Positions 50,673 to 59,299 of a stretch of 64,000 bases of DNA are shown here, piece by piece; within the stretch, counting starts at the first letter, position 1; each line of letters begins with the position of its first letter. The notes beneath the pieces were generated by a model. It was not told the DNA's origin. It made no database searches and saw only the letters and a list, made by a program, of their open reading frames with translations. The translations under genes and the position numbers were made by a program. The DNA is taken from positions 62,001 to 126,000 of the forward strand of contig NZ_QUBQ01000007.1 of NCBI RefSeq assembly GCF_003388735.1, read 5' to 3'. This DNA comes from Paenibacillus paeoniae (GTDB taxonomy: Bacteria; Bacillota; Bacilli; Paenibacillales; Paenibacillaceae).

Positions 50673-51203
50673 TTGCGTTTGAATCTGCCCAATTTGTTGA
50701 CAGCTTTGCGTTTTCTGTTGATTCCTGTCTATATTGGTATATTTGTTAGCGGTCACATGATTCCAGCCTTTCTCATTGTGGTCGCTGCTGGTGTGACGGA
50801 TGTCATGGACGGCTATATTGCCCGCAAGTACGGACAAGTGACGACGATTGGCGAAATGCTGGATCCTTTAGCGGATAAGCTGATGTTAATTACGGTCATA
50901 TTGTCGCTGCTTCTGACCGGCTATATTTCGTGGTGGGCCGCAGGAGCTATGTTTCTGCGCGATCTTGGGATGATTGCGGCAGGGCTATTGACTCATTTTC
51001 GAGGGAAACGGGCCGTGCCTGCCAATTGGATGGGCAAGCTGACGACCGTGATGTTTTATTTTGCGATCATGTTTATCTTTTTTCAAGCGTCTTTTGCCCA
51101 TACATACTTATGGATCGTTATTGCGTTTTCATTCGTAACTTCTTTCGTGTATTTGGCGTCTTATAAGGAGCTGAACCGCGAGAACCATACTAAACAAGCA
51201 TAA
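50673..51203 (+). CDS. pgsA: CDP-alcohol phosphatidyltransferase (PgsA type)
   Basis: This 176-residue membrane enzyme most likely makes phosphatidylglycerol phosphate from CDP-diacylglycerol and glycerol 3-phosphate. The family signature D-G-x2-A-R-x8-G-x3-D-x3-D is complete in DVMDGYIARKYGQVTTIGEMLDPLADK. About five hydrophobic helices are present. The TTG at 50673 follows AAGGAG. Other family members use different alcohols, so the exact product is an inference. It stands alone between the efflux pair and fabZ. Confidence 0.85.
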   Translation: MRLNLPNLLTALRFLLIPVYIGIFVSGHMIPAFLIVVAAGVTDVMDGYIARKYGQVTTIGEMLDPLADKLMLITVILSLLLTGYISWWAAGAMFLRDLGMIAAGLLTHFRGKRAVPANWMGKLTTVMFYFAIMFIFFQASFAHTYLWIVIAFSFVTSFVYLASYKELNRENHTKQA

Positions 51204-51214
51204 ACACAGAAAGA

Positions 51215-51258
51215 GGCTTGACCCCGGACACTTTAGGTCAGGGTGGTCAAGCCCCCTT
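51215..51258 (+). terminator. Terminator-like hairpin after pgsA
   Basis: GGCTTGACC (51215-51223) pairs with GGTCAAGCC (51245-51253), with an inner CCC/GGG region. Only CCCTTAT follows, so the T run is poor. Confidence 0.55.
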
Positions 51259-51357
51259 ATCTTAACCTCCATAATCTGCAGATTTATGAAGGATAGGATT
51301 AGTTTCGCTTAAGTAGGCCTGTTTTATACTATGAAATGTTGAAGGGAGTCGTTTATT

Positions 51358-51789
51358 ATGATGGATATTATACAAATTCAAGAAATCATTCCTCACAGAC
51401 CGCCGTTTTTGCTGATTGACCGGATTTTGGAGGTTGAGGCAGGCGTGCGTGCGGTAGGACTAAAGAACGTTACGATGAACGAGCCTTTTTTTGTTGGTCA
51501 CTTCCCAGGTTATCCGGTTATGCCGGGCGTGTTGATTGTGGAAGCATTAGCTCAAGTCGGTACGGTGGCTATGCTGATGGTCGAGGCGAATAGAGGGAAG
51601 CTTGGTTTCTTCGCAGGCATCGACGGATTCCGTTTCCGCGAGCAGGTGAAGCCGGGTGATACGCTTATACTGGAAGTGGAGATTACACGTCTGAAAGGAC
51701 CAATCGGAAAAGGAAAAGCCACAGCTAAAGTAGGGGACAAGGTCGTCGCAGAGGGCGAGCTTATGTTTGCTTTGACTGAACGTTCATAA
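51358..51789 (+). CDS. fabZ: 3-hydroxyacyl-[acyl-carrier-protein] dehydratase FabZ
   Basis: This hot-dog-fold dehydratase of 143 residues removes water from 3-hydroxyacyl-ACP in fatty acid synthesis. The catalytic His48 is in FFVGHFPGYPVMPG and Glu62 in VLIVEALAQ. IQEIIPHRPPFLLIDR is the usual start. Two ATG codons lie side by side (51358, 51361). GAAGGGAG is 11 bases upstream. A TATACT (51325-51330) without a clear -35 may be its promoter. In B. subtilis fabZ follows flhP; here other genes come between. Confidence 0.95.
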   Translation: MMDIIQIQEIIPHRPPFLLIDRILEVEAGVRAVGLKNVTMNEPFFVGHFPGYPVMPGVLIVEALAQVGTVAMLMVEANRGKLGFFAGIDGFRFREQVKPGDTLILEVEITRLKGPIGKGKATAKVGDKVVAEGELMFALTERS

Positions 51790-51845
51790 ACCTGTTGGAA
51801 GTGTAGCCGATAGGAAACCATATGGATAAGGGAGAGTAGTCGAGG

Positions 51846-53570
51846 GTGAGCGATCTGAGTAATGATAGCATCCGGGCTCGTTACGAGACCTGGCTGAATG
51901 ATCCTGTAATCGATCAGGCGACGAAAGATGAGCTGAGGGCAATTGCAGGCGAAGAGAAGGAACTGACGGACCGTTTTTACCGTGAGTTGGAATTCGGAAC
52001 TGGCGGACTGCGCGGTGTCATGGGAGCCGGAACGAATCGTTTGAACGCCTACACGGTAGGCAAAGCGACGCAAGGACTAGCGAACTGGATTTTGGACAAT
52101 GGCGATGAAAGGAAATTGCCATCTGTTGTCATTGCATACGATTCCCGCAATCACTCAGCCGAATTCGCTCTGGATACGGCGCTTGTTCTTGCTGGAAACG
52201 GGATCAAAGCTTATCTGTTTCAGGAGCTGCGTCCTACGCCTCAGCTGTCATTCGCCGTTCGCGATTTGGGCGCTTCAGGCGGCATTGTCATTACTGCGAG
52301 TCATAACCCGCCGGAATACAACGGTTATAAGGTGTACGGCTCGGATGGCTGTCAGCTCATTCCAGAGGATGCAGAGCAGGTTATTGCTTCTATTGCAGCC
52401 ATTAACAGCTTTGGCGCTATTAAGAGGGCGAGCAGAGGAGAAGCGGAGACGGAAGGTCTGCTGGTATGGCTGGGGGAGGAAGAGGATCGTCGCTATACGG
52501 AGACGGTCGTGGGAGAGAGCTTGAACGGGAAGCTACTGCACGGCGAGCTGGGCGAGCGATTCGGCATCGTGTTTACACCCTTGCATGGATCGGGCAATAA
52601 GCCTGTTCGCGCTGCGCTAGCCGGAGCCGGCTTCAGGCATGTACTCGTCGTCGAAGGGCAGGAGCATCCCGACGGCTACTTCAGCACGGTCAAATCACCC
52701 AATCCGGAGGAACGCGAAGCATTCGAGCTGGCAATTGCACTGGCGAAGAAGGAAGCCGCTGCCATCATCATCGGGACGGATCCCGACGCAGACCGAATGG
52801 GTGCGTTTGTTAGAGACCGCCAAGGTGAATATGTTGCGCTGACAGGCAACCAATCGGGTGCGTTAATGGTGCATTATAAGCTTAGCCTGCTGAAGGAAAG
52901 AGGACTGCTTGCCGATAACGGAGTCGTCATCAAGACGATTGTCACCAGCGAGATGGGAGCCGATATCGCTCGCGCCTTCGGAGTAAGTGTAGAGAATACA
53001 CTAACTGGATTCAAATATATTGGTGAGAAGATGACGGCATATGAGAAAACCGCGGAGCGGTCCTTCTTATTTGGTTATGAGGAGAGCTATGGTTATCTCA
53101 CCGGCACGTATGCGCGGGATAAGGATGCTGTTGTTGCGTCTTTGTTGATCTGCGAGGCTGCCGCTTATTACAGCATGCAAGGTAAGACACTGCTTGATGT
53201 GCTTCAAGAGCTGTATGAGAACCACGGCTATTATCTTGAGGGCTTGGAGTCGCGTACACTCAAAGGTTTCGACGGTGTACAGAAAATCAGCGCTATTATG
53301 GAAGATTGGCGTTTCAATCCTCCGGCTATTATGAATGGAATTCGTATCAAGTCGGTTCAGGATTATGGAAATAGTCTGGACGGGCTTCGTCCTGAAAATG
53401 TATTGAAATACGAACTGGAAGACGGTTCGTGGTTCTGCTTGAGACCATCCGGCACGGAGCCCAAAATTAAAGTTTATTTTGGCGTGAAGAAAGAGTCGGC
53501 GGATGCTTCCGCAGCTGCGCTGCAGCAATTGCGGCAAACGGTTATGTCCCGTGTGGACGGACTGACTTAA
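51846..53570 (+). CDS. pgcA: Alpha-phosphoglucomutase / phosphomannomutase
   Basis: This 574-residue enzyme interconverts glucose 6-phosphate and glucose 1-phosphate, the entry to UDP-glucose and wall glycans. The phosphoserine loop is TASHNPPEYNGYKVY, the metal loop GTDPDADRMG, the sugar loop GYEESYGYLTGTYARDKD and the phosphate-binding loop RPSGTEPKIKVYFG. The length fits PgcA rather than GlmM. The GTG at 51846 has GGGAGAG upstream. It starts a run of wall-polymer genes. Confidence 0.94.
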   Translation: MSDLSNDSIRARYETWLNDPVIDQATKDELRAIAGEEKELTDRFYRELEFGTGGLRGVMGAGTNRLNAYTVGKATQGLANWILDNGDERKLPSVVIAYDSRNHSAEFALDTALVLAGNGIKAYLFQELRPTPQLSFAVRDLGASGGIVITASHNPPEYNGYKVYGSDGCQLIPEDAEQVIASIAAINSFGAIKRASRGEAETEGLLVWLGEEEDRRYTETVVGESLNGKLLHGELGERFGIVFTPLHGSGNKPVRAALAGAGFRHVLVVEGQEHPDGYFSTVKSPNPEEREAFELAIALAKKEAAAIIIGTDPDADRMGAFVRDRQGEYVALTGNQSGALMVHYKLSLLKERGLLADNGVVIKTIVTSEMGADIARAFGVSVENTLTGFKYIGEKMTAYEKTAERSFLFGYEESYGYLTGTYARDKDAVVASLLICEAAAYYSMQGKTLLDVLQELYENHGYYLEGLESRTLKGFDGVQKISAIMEDWRFNPPAIMNGIRIKSVQDYGNSLDGLRPENVLKYELEDGSWFCLRPSGTEPKIKVYFGVKKESADASAAALQQLRQTVMSRVDGLT

Positions 53571-53594
53571 CAAGGAATAGAACGGAGGAGTAAC

Positions 53595-55715
53595 GTGCTC
53601 ATGCGTTGGCAGCGTTGGAATCGGAAGGCAAAGCTATGGCTGTGGGTCATTACGCTTGTAGGCGTGGTGGCGGCTATGCCGCTTGGTATATCGCGGATAG
53701 CGATGGAGAAATCTGCGAATACGATCGAGTATGTATTTGATCATAGGGATATTGTGGAGGTCGCAGAGCTTCGTTCTAATCCCAAACAATTTCTGAGTGA
53801 TAAGGTGGACTTGCTCAAGGAGTCTGGCATTTCGACGATGTCGGTCTATGAAAGCTCGCTAAAGGAACTTATGCAGGCCGGCAGACTAACTTATTACAAT
53901 GAAAAAGAAGCCGCTTTGCTGCAAGGTAAACTGCCTGACGAGCGGGTTAACTATACGTATGTTCTTTTTAACGGACGTGAGGAAGAAGATAAGATCGGTC
54001 CGATCCTGCGCGAGGCGTACGGTCGGATGCAAGTTCCGATCCGCAATTGGTCATTTGATGGACGGCCAGGCCTCATTATCGAAGAATCGCTGTCCGCAGC
54101 TGTGCTGAAGACGCTCGACTTTGATCCTATGACGATACAAGAGCTCTTGGACAAAGGATTCCATATCTTACCTCGTTTCTCTGATCGGGTTGTACCTTAC
54201 GATTCGGAGCGCACGGCAGCACAGTTGGAACGACTCAAGTCGTATGGTGTGACGCGTATATTGTTCGATGGAGAGAAGGCTAAAGGCACTTCTGACCAAT
54301 CGGCGCTGAATAGCTTGGACAGCTTCGGCGAATTGCTAAAGCAATACGATATCGGTCTCATTGCGATTGAGAATTTGAAAAAACCGCAGCAAGGCATAAA
54401 TAAACTGGCTTATGTAACAGATTATAATGTGACAAGGCTTTACTCGCTGTCTCCAGAGGACAGCATCGAGATGACGCAGGAAGGTATCGTCGATCGCTTC
54501 TTGCTGGCAGCGAAAGATCGCAATATTCGGATGTTCTTCCTGAACACGATGAATCAAGGCAGCACGGACACTGGGCTGCTGAATCATTCGGTGGACAAGC
54601 TCGCAGCAGCAATGAGCGGACCAAACGGCGTGGTCGCCCAATTGGAAGCGGCCGGATACACGACGGGATTGGCGCAGCCTTTCTCCTTCGATAAGCCTGC
54701 GTGGGAGAAGCCTTTGCGAGGCGTCGTAGCTCTCGGCGCGATTGCGATCATTACATTGTTGATTAGCGCGTTTATCCCGCATATTTCCATTCTAGTATTT
54801 TTGCTTGGTCTCATTGGTTCGGCAGGTTTGTTCGTTCTGAACAGCTCGCTTATGGAGCAAGCTCTTGCACTTGGCGCAGCGGTAAGCGGACCGACGCTGG
54901 CGCTGATCTGGGTCATGAACCGCATCTATTCCCGTACCATCGGCGAACGACGCATGGTTGGCGGCGAGGAATGGACGGTCGGAAATGCTGCTCAAGAATC
55001 TGATGGACGGACGCAGTGGGTATTCCCTAGCGTTTCCATCGGCCGACGAATTGGCATTGCTTTGAACTGGTTTGTCGTGGCGACATGCATCTCGCTTACA
55101 GCTGTTCCGCTTGTATTCGGCTTGTTGAACAACATTACGTACAGCTTGGTGTTGGAGCAGTTCAGAGGCGTAAGCTTGCTTCATCTGGGCCCTATTGCGC
55201 TGATTACGCTTTACATCCTGCTTTATGAAAGCAGCGAAGGTCGTGGCGTGTTCGGACGCGCTGTCAAGCTGCTCCGTCAGCCGATTCTGGTCATGTGGGT
55301 CGTTATTGCGGCCATCGTGGGCGCTGTAGGCTTCTACTATTTGTCGCGTACAGGCAATTCAGGACAAGTGACTTGGGTAGAATTGATTATCCGCAATTGG
55401 CTGGAATCGACATTTGGTGTTCGTCCGCGCTTTAAAGAATTTATGCTTGGACATCCGCCGTTGCTGCTAGGACTGTTCCTTGCGATTCGTTACCGCGCAG
55501 CTTGGGTATTAATCATTGTGGGCATCATTGGACAGCTGACTATGGTCAGCACGTTCACCCATATTCATACGCCGCTATACATTTCAATCGTACGCACGCT
55601 GCTTGGTCTTGGAGCAGGTCTTATCATTGGCGGTATCTTCATCGCGGTTTGGATCGTATTGGAAGGAGCATGGCGCAAATGGCTGGCACCAATGATTCGC
55701 AAACATTCCGCATAG
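53595..55715 (+). CDS. DUF5693 family polytopic membrane protein
   Basis: This 706-residue protein has an N-terminal membrane helix (WLWVITLVGVVAAMPLGI), an extracytoplasmic domain of about 330 residues, then about nine membrane helices. The external part (DHRDIVEVAELRSNPKQFLSDKVDLLKESGISTMSVYESSL) fits the DUF5693 family, whose function is unknown. The GTG at 53595 has GGAGGAG five bases upstream. Its last 37 bases overlap the start of csaB, so translation is probably coupled. The repeated pairing with csaB in related genomes suggests a role in the pyruvylated wall polymer; that is an inference. Confidence 0.8.
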   Translation: MLMRWQRWNRKAKLWLWVITLVGVVAAMPLGISRIAMEKSANTIEYVFDHRDIVEVAELRSNPKQFLSDKVDLLKESGISTMSVYESSLKELMQAGRLTYYNEKEAALLQGKLPDERVNYTYVLFNGREEEDKIGPILREAYGRMQVPIRNWSFDGRPGLIIEESLSAAVLKTLDFDPMTIQELLDKGFHILPRFSDRVVPYDSERTAAQLERLKSYGVTRILFDGEKAKGTSDQSALNSLDSFGELLKQYDIGLIAIENLKKPQQGINKLAYVTDYNVTRLYSLSPEDSIEMTQEGIVDRFLLAAKDRNIRMFFLNTMNQGSTDTGLLNHSVDKLAAAMSGPNGVVAQLEAAGYTTGLAQPFSFDKPAWEKPLRGVVALGAIAIITLLISAFIPHISILVFLLGLIGSAGLFVLNSSLMEQALALGAAVSGPTLALIWVMNRIYSRTIGERRMVGGEEWTVGNAAQESDGRTQWVFPSVSIGRRIGIALNWFVVATCISLTAVPLVFGLLNNITYSLVLEQFRGVSLLHLGPIALITLYILLYESSEGRGVFGRAVKLLRQPILVMWVVIAAIVGAVGFYYLSRTGNSGQVTWVELIIRNWLESTFGVRPRFKEFMLGHPPLLLGLFLAIRYRAAWVLIIVGIIGQLTMVSTFTHIHTPLYISIVRTLLGLGAGLIIGGIFIAVWIVLEGAWRKWLAPMIRKHSA

Positions 55716-56830
55716 CCATATCTGGTTATTACGGCTTCCGCAATAGCGGCGACGAAGCGGTGCTTCGTTCCATTCTGTTGGCGCTGAAGGAAGAGGGAGA
55801 CAAACAAGGCATGCGCGTCGAGCCAATCGTGCTTAGCGCCGATCCTGCTTGGACGACCGCGATGTATGGCGTAGAGGCTGTCCATCGGATGAAGCCAGGC
55901 GACGTACTTCGTGCGATCCGTAGCAGCCACGGATTGATTAGCGGCGGCGGCAGCTTGCTTCAGGACGTGACGAGCGGGAAGACGATTCCATATTATATCG
56001 GAATCATGAAGCTTGCCCAGTGGCTGGGTAAGCCAACCTTTGCCTATGCGCAAGGCATAGGGCCGATCAATCGCCGCTCCATGGATTGGATGATCCGGAG
56101 CGCGATGCGCCGGAGCAAGTATGTGTCGGTGCGGGATGCTGAATCCGCCGCTCTGCTTGGGCGGATCGGCATGCCGCTGGACCGGATCGATGTTGTACCC
56201 GATCCGGTGATGGGGCTCCCGCTGCCGGAGGGTTCACCGGCAGCAGAGCCGCGCGCAGGCGCGGACGAGACGCCGCCGGTTATCGGCGTCTCGCTGCGCC
56301 GTTGGCGCGAGGACGGCGCCGATATGGTGCGCGCCGCCGAGGCGCTGGTCGCGCTGTCGAAGCGCAGGCCGGTTCGGCTGCGCTTCTTGCCGTTCCACAC
56401 CCCTTCCGACCGGGTAACGTCGGAAGAGGTGATGGAACGGCTGAGCGGCCGGCTCGGCGAAGGAAGCACCGCCGAGCTGGCCGCCCCGGGCGACGACCCC
56501 CAGGCGATGCTGCTGGAGGTCAGTCGCTGCGACGCTTTGTTCGGCATGCGCCTCCACGCGCTTATTTACGCCGCCAATCAACAAATTCCGATGCTTGGGC
56601 TGTCGTACGACCCCAAGATCGATCAATTTTTGAACCGATTGAATCTGCGTCCCATAGGGACGACAGAATCGCTTGATGCGGAGGCGTTCGCAGATGAAGC
56701 ATGCGCTCTGCTGGGCGCGCCTGAGGCATGGCGCAGCAAGCACGGCCCTGCAATTGAGACGCTAAAACAACAAGCAAAAAATCCCGCGCAACAAATCTTG
56801 CAAATATTGCGTCAATATAGATCGAGGTGA
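55679..56830 (+). CDS. csaB: Polysaccharide pyruvyl transferase CsaB
   Basis: This 383-residue enzyme adds a ketal pyruvate to the secondary cell wall polymer, creating the ligand for SLH domains. Signatures are ISGYYGFRNSGDEAVL at the start, LISGGGSLLQDVTSGKTIPYY, AYAQGIGPINRRSM and FGMRLHALIYAANQQIPMLGLSYDPKI near the end. ATG 55679 is preferred over 55670 because AAGGAG then lies ten bases upstream. The gene sits within the end of the DUF5693 gene. Codons around 56200-56540 are unusually GC-rich and the encoded segment is Arg/Ala-rich. Two SLH proteins in this window depend on this activity if the usual model holds. Confidence 0.94.
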   Translation: MAGTNDSQTFRIAISGYYGFRNSGDEAVLRSILLALKEEGDKQGMRVEPIVLSADPAWTTAMYGVEAVHRMKPGDVLRAIRSSHGLISGGGSLLQDVTSGKTIPYYIGIMKLAQWLGKPTFAYAQGIGPINRRSMDWMIRSAMRRSKYVSVRDAESAALLGRIGMPLDRIDVVPDPVMGLPLPEGSPAAEPRAGADETPPVIGVSLRRWREDGADMVRAAEALVALSKRRPVRLRFLPFHTPSDRVTSEEVMERLSGRLGEGSTAELAAPGDDPQAMLLEVSRCDALFGMRLHALIYAANQQIPMLGLSYDPKIDQFLNRLNLRPIGTTESLDAEAFADEACALLGAPEAWRSKHGPAIETLKQQAKNPAQQILQILRQYRSR

Positions 56831-56837
56831 TTTCCTC

Positions 56838-57599
56838 ATGTCGAAACAACTAACAACCGTGCCGATCTTCGGCGTACCGTTCTCGAAAATGAGCATGAAC
56901 GAGACGGTTAACTACTTGACAGAGGCTATTGAGGATGGATGCTTGACGCATGTCGTAACAGCGAATCCGATTATGGTCATGGAAGCTTTGGACAAACCAG
57001 AATTTGCTGCCGTATTACACAAGGCTGATCTGATCGTGCCGGATGGCGCGGGTGTTGTATGGGCTGCGAAGACGGTAGGCAATCCTGTCGCCGAGCGTGT
57101 AGCGGGCTTTGACCTGATGCACCGGCTCATGGAGCAAGGAGAGAAGCGGCGATGGACCGCTTATTTGCTGGGGACTTCCCAGGAAATTATTGAGGCAGCC
57201 GCCGAGAAACTGCAACTGCAATATCCGCAAGTCCGAATTGTGGGCTATCGCAACGGATTTTTTGGCCCCAATGAAGACGAGGCCATTGTAGAAGAAATTC
57301 GCAGTCTCAAGCCTCATCTTCTGTTCGTAGCGCGCGGCATGGATAAGGAAGCTTGGAACGCGCAATACAAAGAGCGTCTCGGCGTGCCGTTTATTATGGG
57401 CGTCGGAGGAAGCTTCGACATTGTGTCCGGTAAGCTGAAGCGCGCTCCGATGATTTATCAGAAGCTTCGGATTGAATGGCTTTATCGCTTATTTCAGGAG
57501 CCTTCCCGCTATAAGCGGATGCTTGCGCTGCCGAAATTCGTAGTGAAAGTGCTTCGCAACAAAGAAAACGTGACAAAACCACGTCCTGAGGCGCAATAA
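56838..57599 (+). CDS. tagA: WecG/TagA/CpsF family glycosyltransferase
   Basis: This 253-residue enzyme is expected to transfer ManNAc from UDP-ManNAc to undecaprenyl-PP-GlcNAc, the second step of wall polymer linkage synthesis. Family blocks are VVTANPIMVMEALDKPEF, ADLIVPDGAGVVWAAK, NGFFGPNEDEAIVEEI and the C-terminal QKLRIEWLYRLFQEPSRYKRM. ATG 56838 lies eight bases after csaB; AGGTGAT is upstream. MnaA (17287) provides its substrate and the WecA-like enzyme next door provides its acceptor. Confidence 0.93.
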   Translation: MSKQLTTVPIFGVPFSKMSMNETVNYLTEAIEDGCLTHVVTANPIMVMEALDKPEFAAVLHKADLIVPDGAGVVWAAKTVGNPVAERVAGFDLMHRLMEQGEKRRWTAYLLGTSQEIIEAAAEKLQLQYPQVRIVGYRNGFFGPNEDEAIVEEIRSLKPHLLFVARGMDKEAWNAQYKERLGVPFIMGVGGSFDIVSGKLKRAPMIYQKLRIEWLYRLFQEPSRYKRMLALPKFVVKVLRNKENVTKPRPEAQ

Positions 57600-57606
57600 T
57601 GTGGGT

Positions 57607-57620
57607 ATTTTCATGAAAAT
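57607..57620. repeat. Perfect palindrome upstream of the WecA-like gene
   Basis: ATTTTCA-TGAAAAT is a 14-base perfect dyad just upstream of the promoter at 57636. It could be an operator. The central spacing differs from a CodY box. Confidence 0.45.
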
Positions 57621-57635
57621 TGGTTGAAAACGGTG

Positions 57636-57665
57636 TTGGTAATTCTTTTTCGATCGGAGTATAAT
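57636..57665 (+). promoter_or_regulatory. Sigma-A promoter of the WecA-like gene
   Basis: TTGGTA (57636-57641, 4 of 6) and TATAAT (57660-57665) are 18 bases apart. The start near 57672 gives a leader of about 125 bases. Confidence 0.6.
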
Positions 57666-57733
57666 TCACTTCGGAGCAAATGGTTGCCCAGGTGATTGCA
57701 GTTGCCGAATAAGGGACCGTTTCCCGGTGAAAT

Positions 57734-57770
57734 ATAAGCAGAGTACTCGCTCATGGGCAAGACTGCTTAT
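57734..57770 (+). other. Leader RNA hairpin before the WecA-like gene
   Basis: ATAAGCAG (57734-57741) pairs perfectly with CTGCTTAT (57763-57770), followed by GTTTTC and then the ribosome binding site AAAGGAG. It may be a weak attenuator. No known riboswitch is recognised. Confidence 0.5.
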
Positions 57771-57796
57771 GTTTTCAGAAAAGGAGAGTTGTACAC

Positions 57797-58945
57797 ATGC
57801 CAGTTGGCTTCTTGTATACGATGGGATTTATTATCGCTCTTTTATTAGCACTTGCCATGACGCCGCTTGTGAAGAAATTTGCGTTCAAGATTGGCGCCAT
57901 TGACAAACCGAACCACCGGAAAGTACATACGCGCATTATGCCGCGTCTCGGAGGACTCGCTATTTATATCGCATTCGTGGGGGCGTTTCTAGCCGTCTCG
58001 CCGTTTATCCCGGACGGACTGCTTCGCCCGCGCGACGTGAACATGATTAATGCGCTGCTCGTAGGCGGAACCATTATTATCATTCTCGGCGCACTGGATG
58101 ACCGCTTTGAGTTGTCGGCCAAGGTTAAGCTGCTCGGTCAAATCGCGGCTGCCTGCGTCGTTGTATTCGGCTTCAATGTCCGAATTGATCTCGTGAATAT
58201 TCCGTTCGGCGAGACGATGCAGCCGATTGCGGAGTGGATTGGTATCCCGCTTACGATTCTTTGGATCGTTGGCGTGACGAACGCCATCAATTTAATTGAT
58301 GGTCTGGATGGCCTTGCTGCCGGTGTATCGGGCATCTCCATCGCGACTATTGTTGTCATGGCTTCCTTGATGGGCTTCCAGCCTGTCATTCTGCTCAGCA
58401 CGCTATTGCTAGGCGGCATTATCGGTTTTCTTGTATTCAATTTTCACCCTGCCAAAATCTTTATGGGTGACTCCGGCTCGCTGTTCTTGGGCTTCAGCTT
58501 GGCGACCTTATCCATGCTTGGATTCAAGCAGGTAACCATCGTATCCTTTGTCACGCCGCTGCTTATCATCGGCGTACCGCTTTCGGATACATTCTTTGCT
58601 ATCGTTCGCCGTTGGGTGAACAAGAAGCCGATCTTTGCACCGGATAAAGGACATTTGCATCATAGGCTTCAGGACCTTGGCTTCAGCCATCGTCGCACGG
58701 TATTGATTATTTGGGGGATTGCCGCAATCTTTGGCGTCCTGGCCATTATTCAATCCGCTGTCGTGCAATCGAGCGCAGCAAACTGGATTACCTTTGCGGT
58801 AATATGCCTGCTGATGTTCTTCTTGCAGCTTGGTGCGGAGTTGACAGGCATCGTCGACAAAACCAGACGTCCGCTTATCAATTTCCTGGCTCGCATCGGC
58901 GTTCGCATAGCCAAGGTAGATACGCAGCAGTCGCGCGGCAAGTAA
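57797..58945 (+). CDS. Undecaprenyl-phosphate GlcNAc-1-phosphate transferase (WecA/TagO/MraY family)
   Basis: This 382-residue polytopic enzyme loads GlcNAc-1-phosphate onto undecaprenyl phosphate, the first step of wall polymer synthesis. Family blocks are DKPNHRKVHTRIMPRLGGLAIY, ILGALDDRFELSAKVKLLGQ with the Asp-Asp pair, NAINLIDGLDGLAAGVSGI, FNFHPAKIFMGDSGSLFLGF and the HLHHRL histidine motif. About eleven helices are visible. ATG 57797 follows AAAGGAG. TagO of B. subtilis is the nearest named type; I leave the symbol blank because several paralogues exist in this group. Confidence 0.93.
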   Translation: MPVGFLYTMGFIIALLLALAMTPLVKKFAFKIGAIDKPNHRKVHTRIMPRLGGLAIYIAFVGAFLAVSPFIPDGLLRPRDVNMINALLVGGTIIIILGALDDRFELSAKVKLLGQIAAACVVVFGFNVRIDLVNIPFGETMQPIAEWIGIPLTILWIVGVTNAINLIDGLDGLAAGVSGISIATIVVMASLMGFQPVILLSTLLLGGIIGFLVFNFHPAKIFMGDSGSLFLGFSLATLSMLGFKQVTIVSFVTPLLIIGVPLSDTFFAIVRRWVNKKPIFAPDKGHLHHRLQDLGFSHRRTVLIIWGIAAIFGVLAIIQSAVVQSSAANWITFAVICLLMFFLQLGAELTGIVDKTRRPLINFLARIGVRIAKVDTQQSRGK

Positions 58946-58963
58946 CTCGGACTTATTCTCTTT

Positions 58964-58996
58964 AGCCTCGCATCCACCCGGATGTGGGGCTTTTTA
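58964..58996 (+). terminator. Intrinsic terminator after the WecA-like gene
   Basis: AGCCTCGCATCC pairs with GGATGTGGGGCT (G-U pairs allowed) around ACCC, followed by TTTTT. Confidence 0.8.
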
Positions 58997-59282
58997 TATG
59001 CCTGGAAACCTGAACACTAGGAGTATAAGCCTAATTGCGCCAGTAATTTACCAGCTTGTCTAAACATCTGTGATTTAATCGCCGATAAAAAACATACAGA
59101 ACTTTTCTTGGGTCAGCGCGTCTATTACAGGAAGAGAGAATATCTGACTATGGAGGAAAAGGGAGGAACAATTATAAGTCAGTCATCATCCTATGGACGA
59201 GCTATCCAATGACTATAGCCCTATTTCTTGATGGTCCAAGTGGTCCAGCTGACTTACGCGCAGCTTAAGAACAGATTCGCAT
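58997..59282. other. Intergenic region before the giant SLH gene
   Basis: No gene is supported. It holds the sigma-D-like promoter at 59061-59088, a leader of roughly 200 bases and a 20-codon frame at 59151-59213 without a good ribosome binding site. Two GGTCC words (59234-59248 region) lie ten bases apart. Confidence 0.5.
59061..59088 (+). promoter_or_regulatory. Sigma-D (flagellar sigma) type promoter
   Basis: TAAA (59061-59064) and a perfect GCCGATAA (59081-59088) are 16 bases apart, within the sigma-D/FliA spacing range. No sigma-A promoter of similar quality is seen before the SLH gene. Confidence 0.6.
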
Positions 59283-59299
59283 AAAGGAGGAACACCGTT

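Noticed and set aside
55502..55678. Longer start for csaB
   Set aside because: The upstream frame lies within the DUF5693 coding sequence and encodes a His/Trp-rich stretch foreign to the CsaB family.
59151..59213. Twenty-codon frame in the leader of the giant SLH gene
   Set aside because: No good ribosome binding site and no recognisable sequence.
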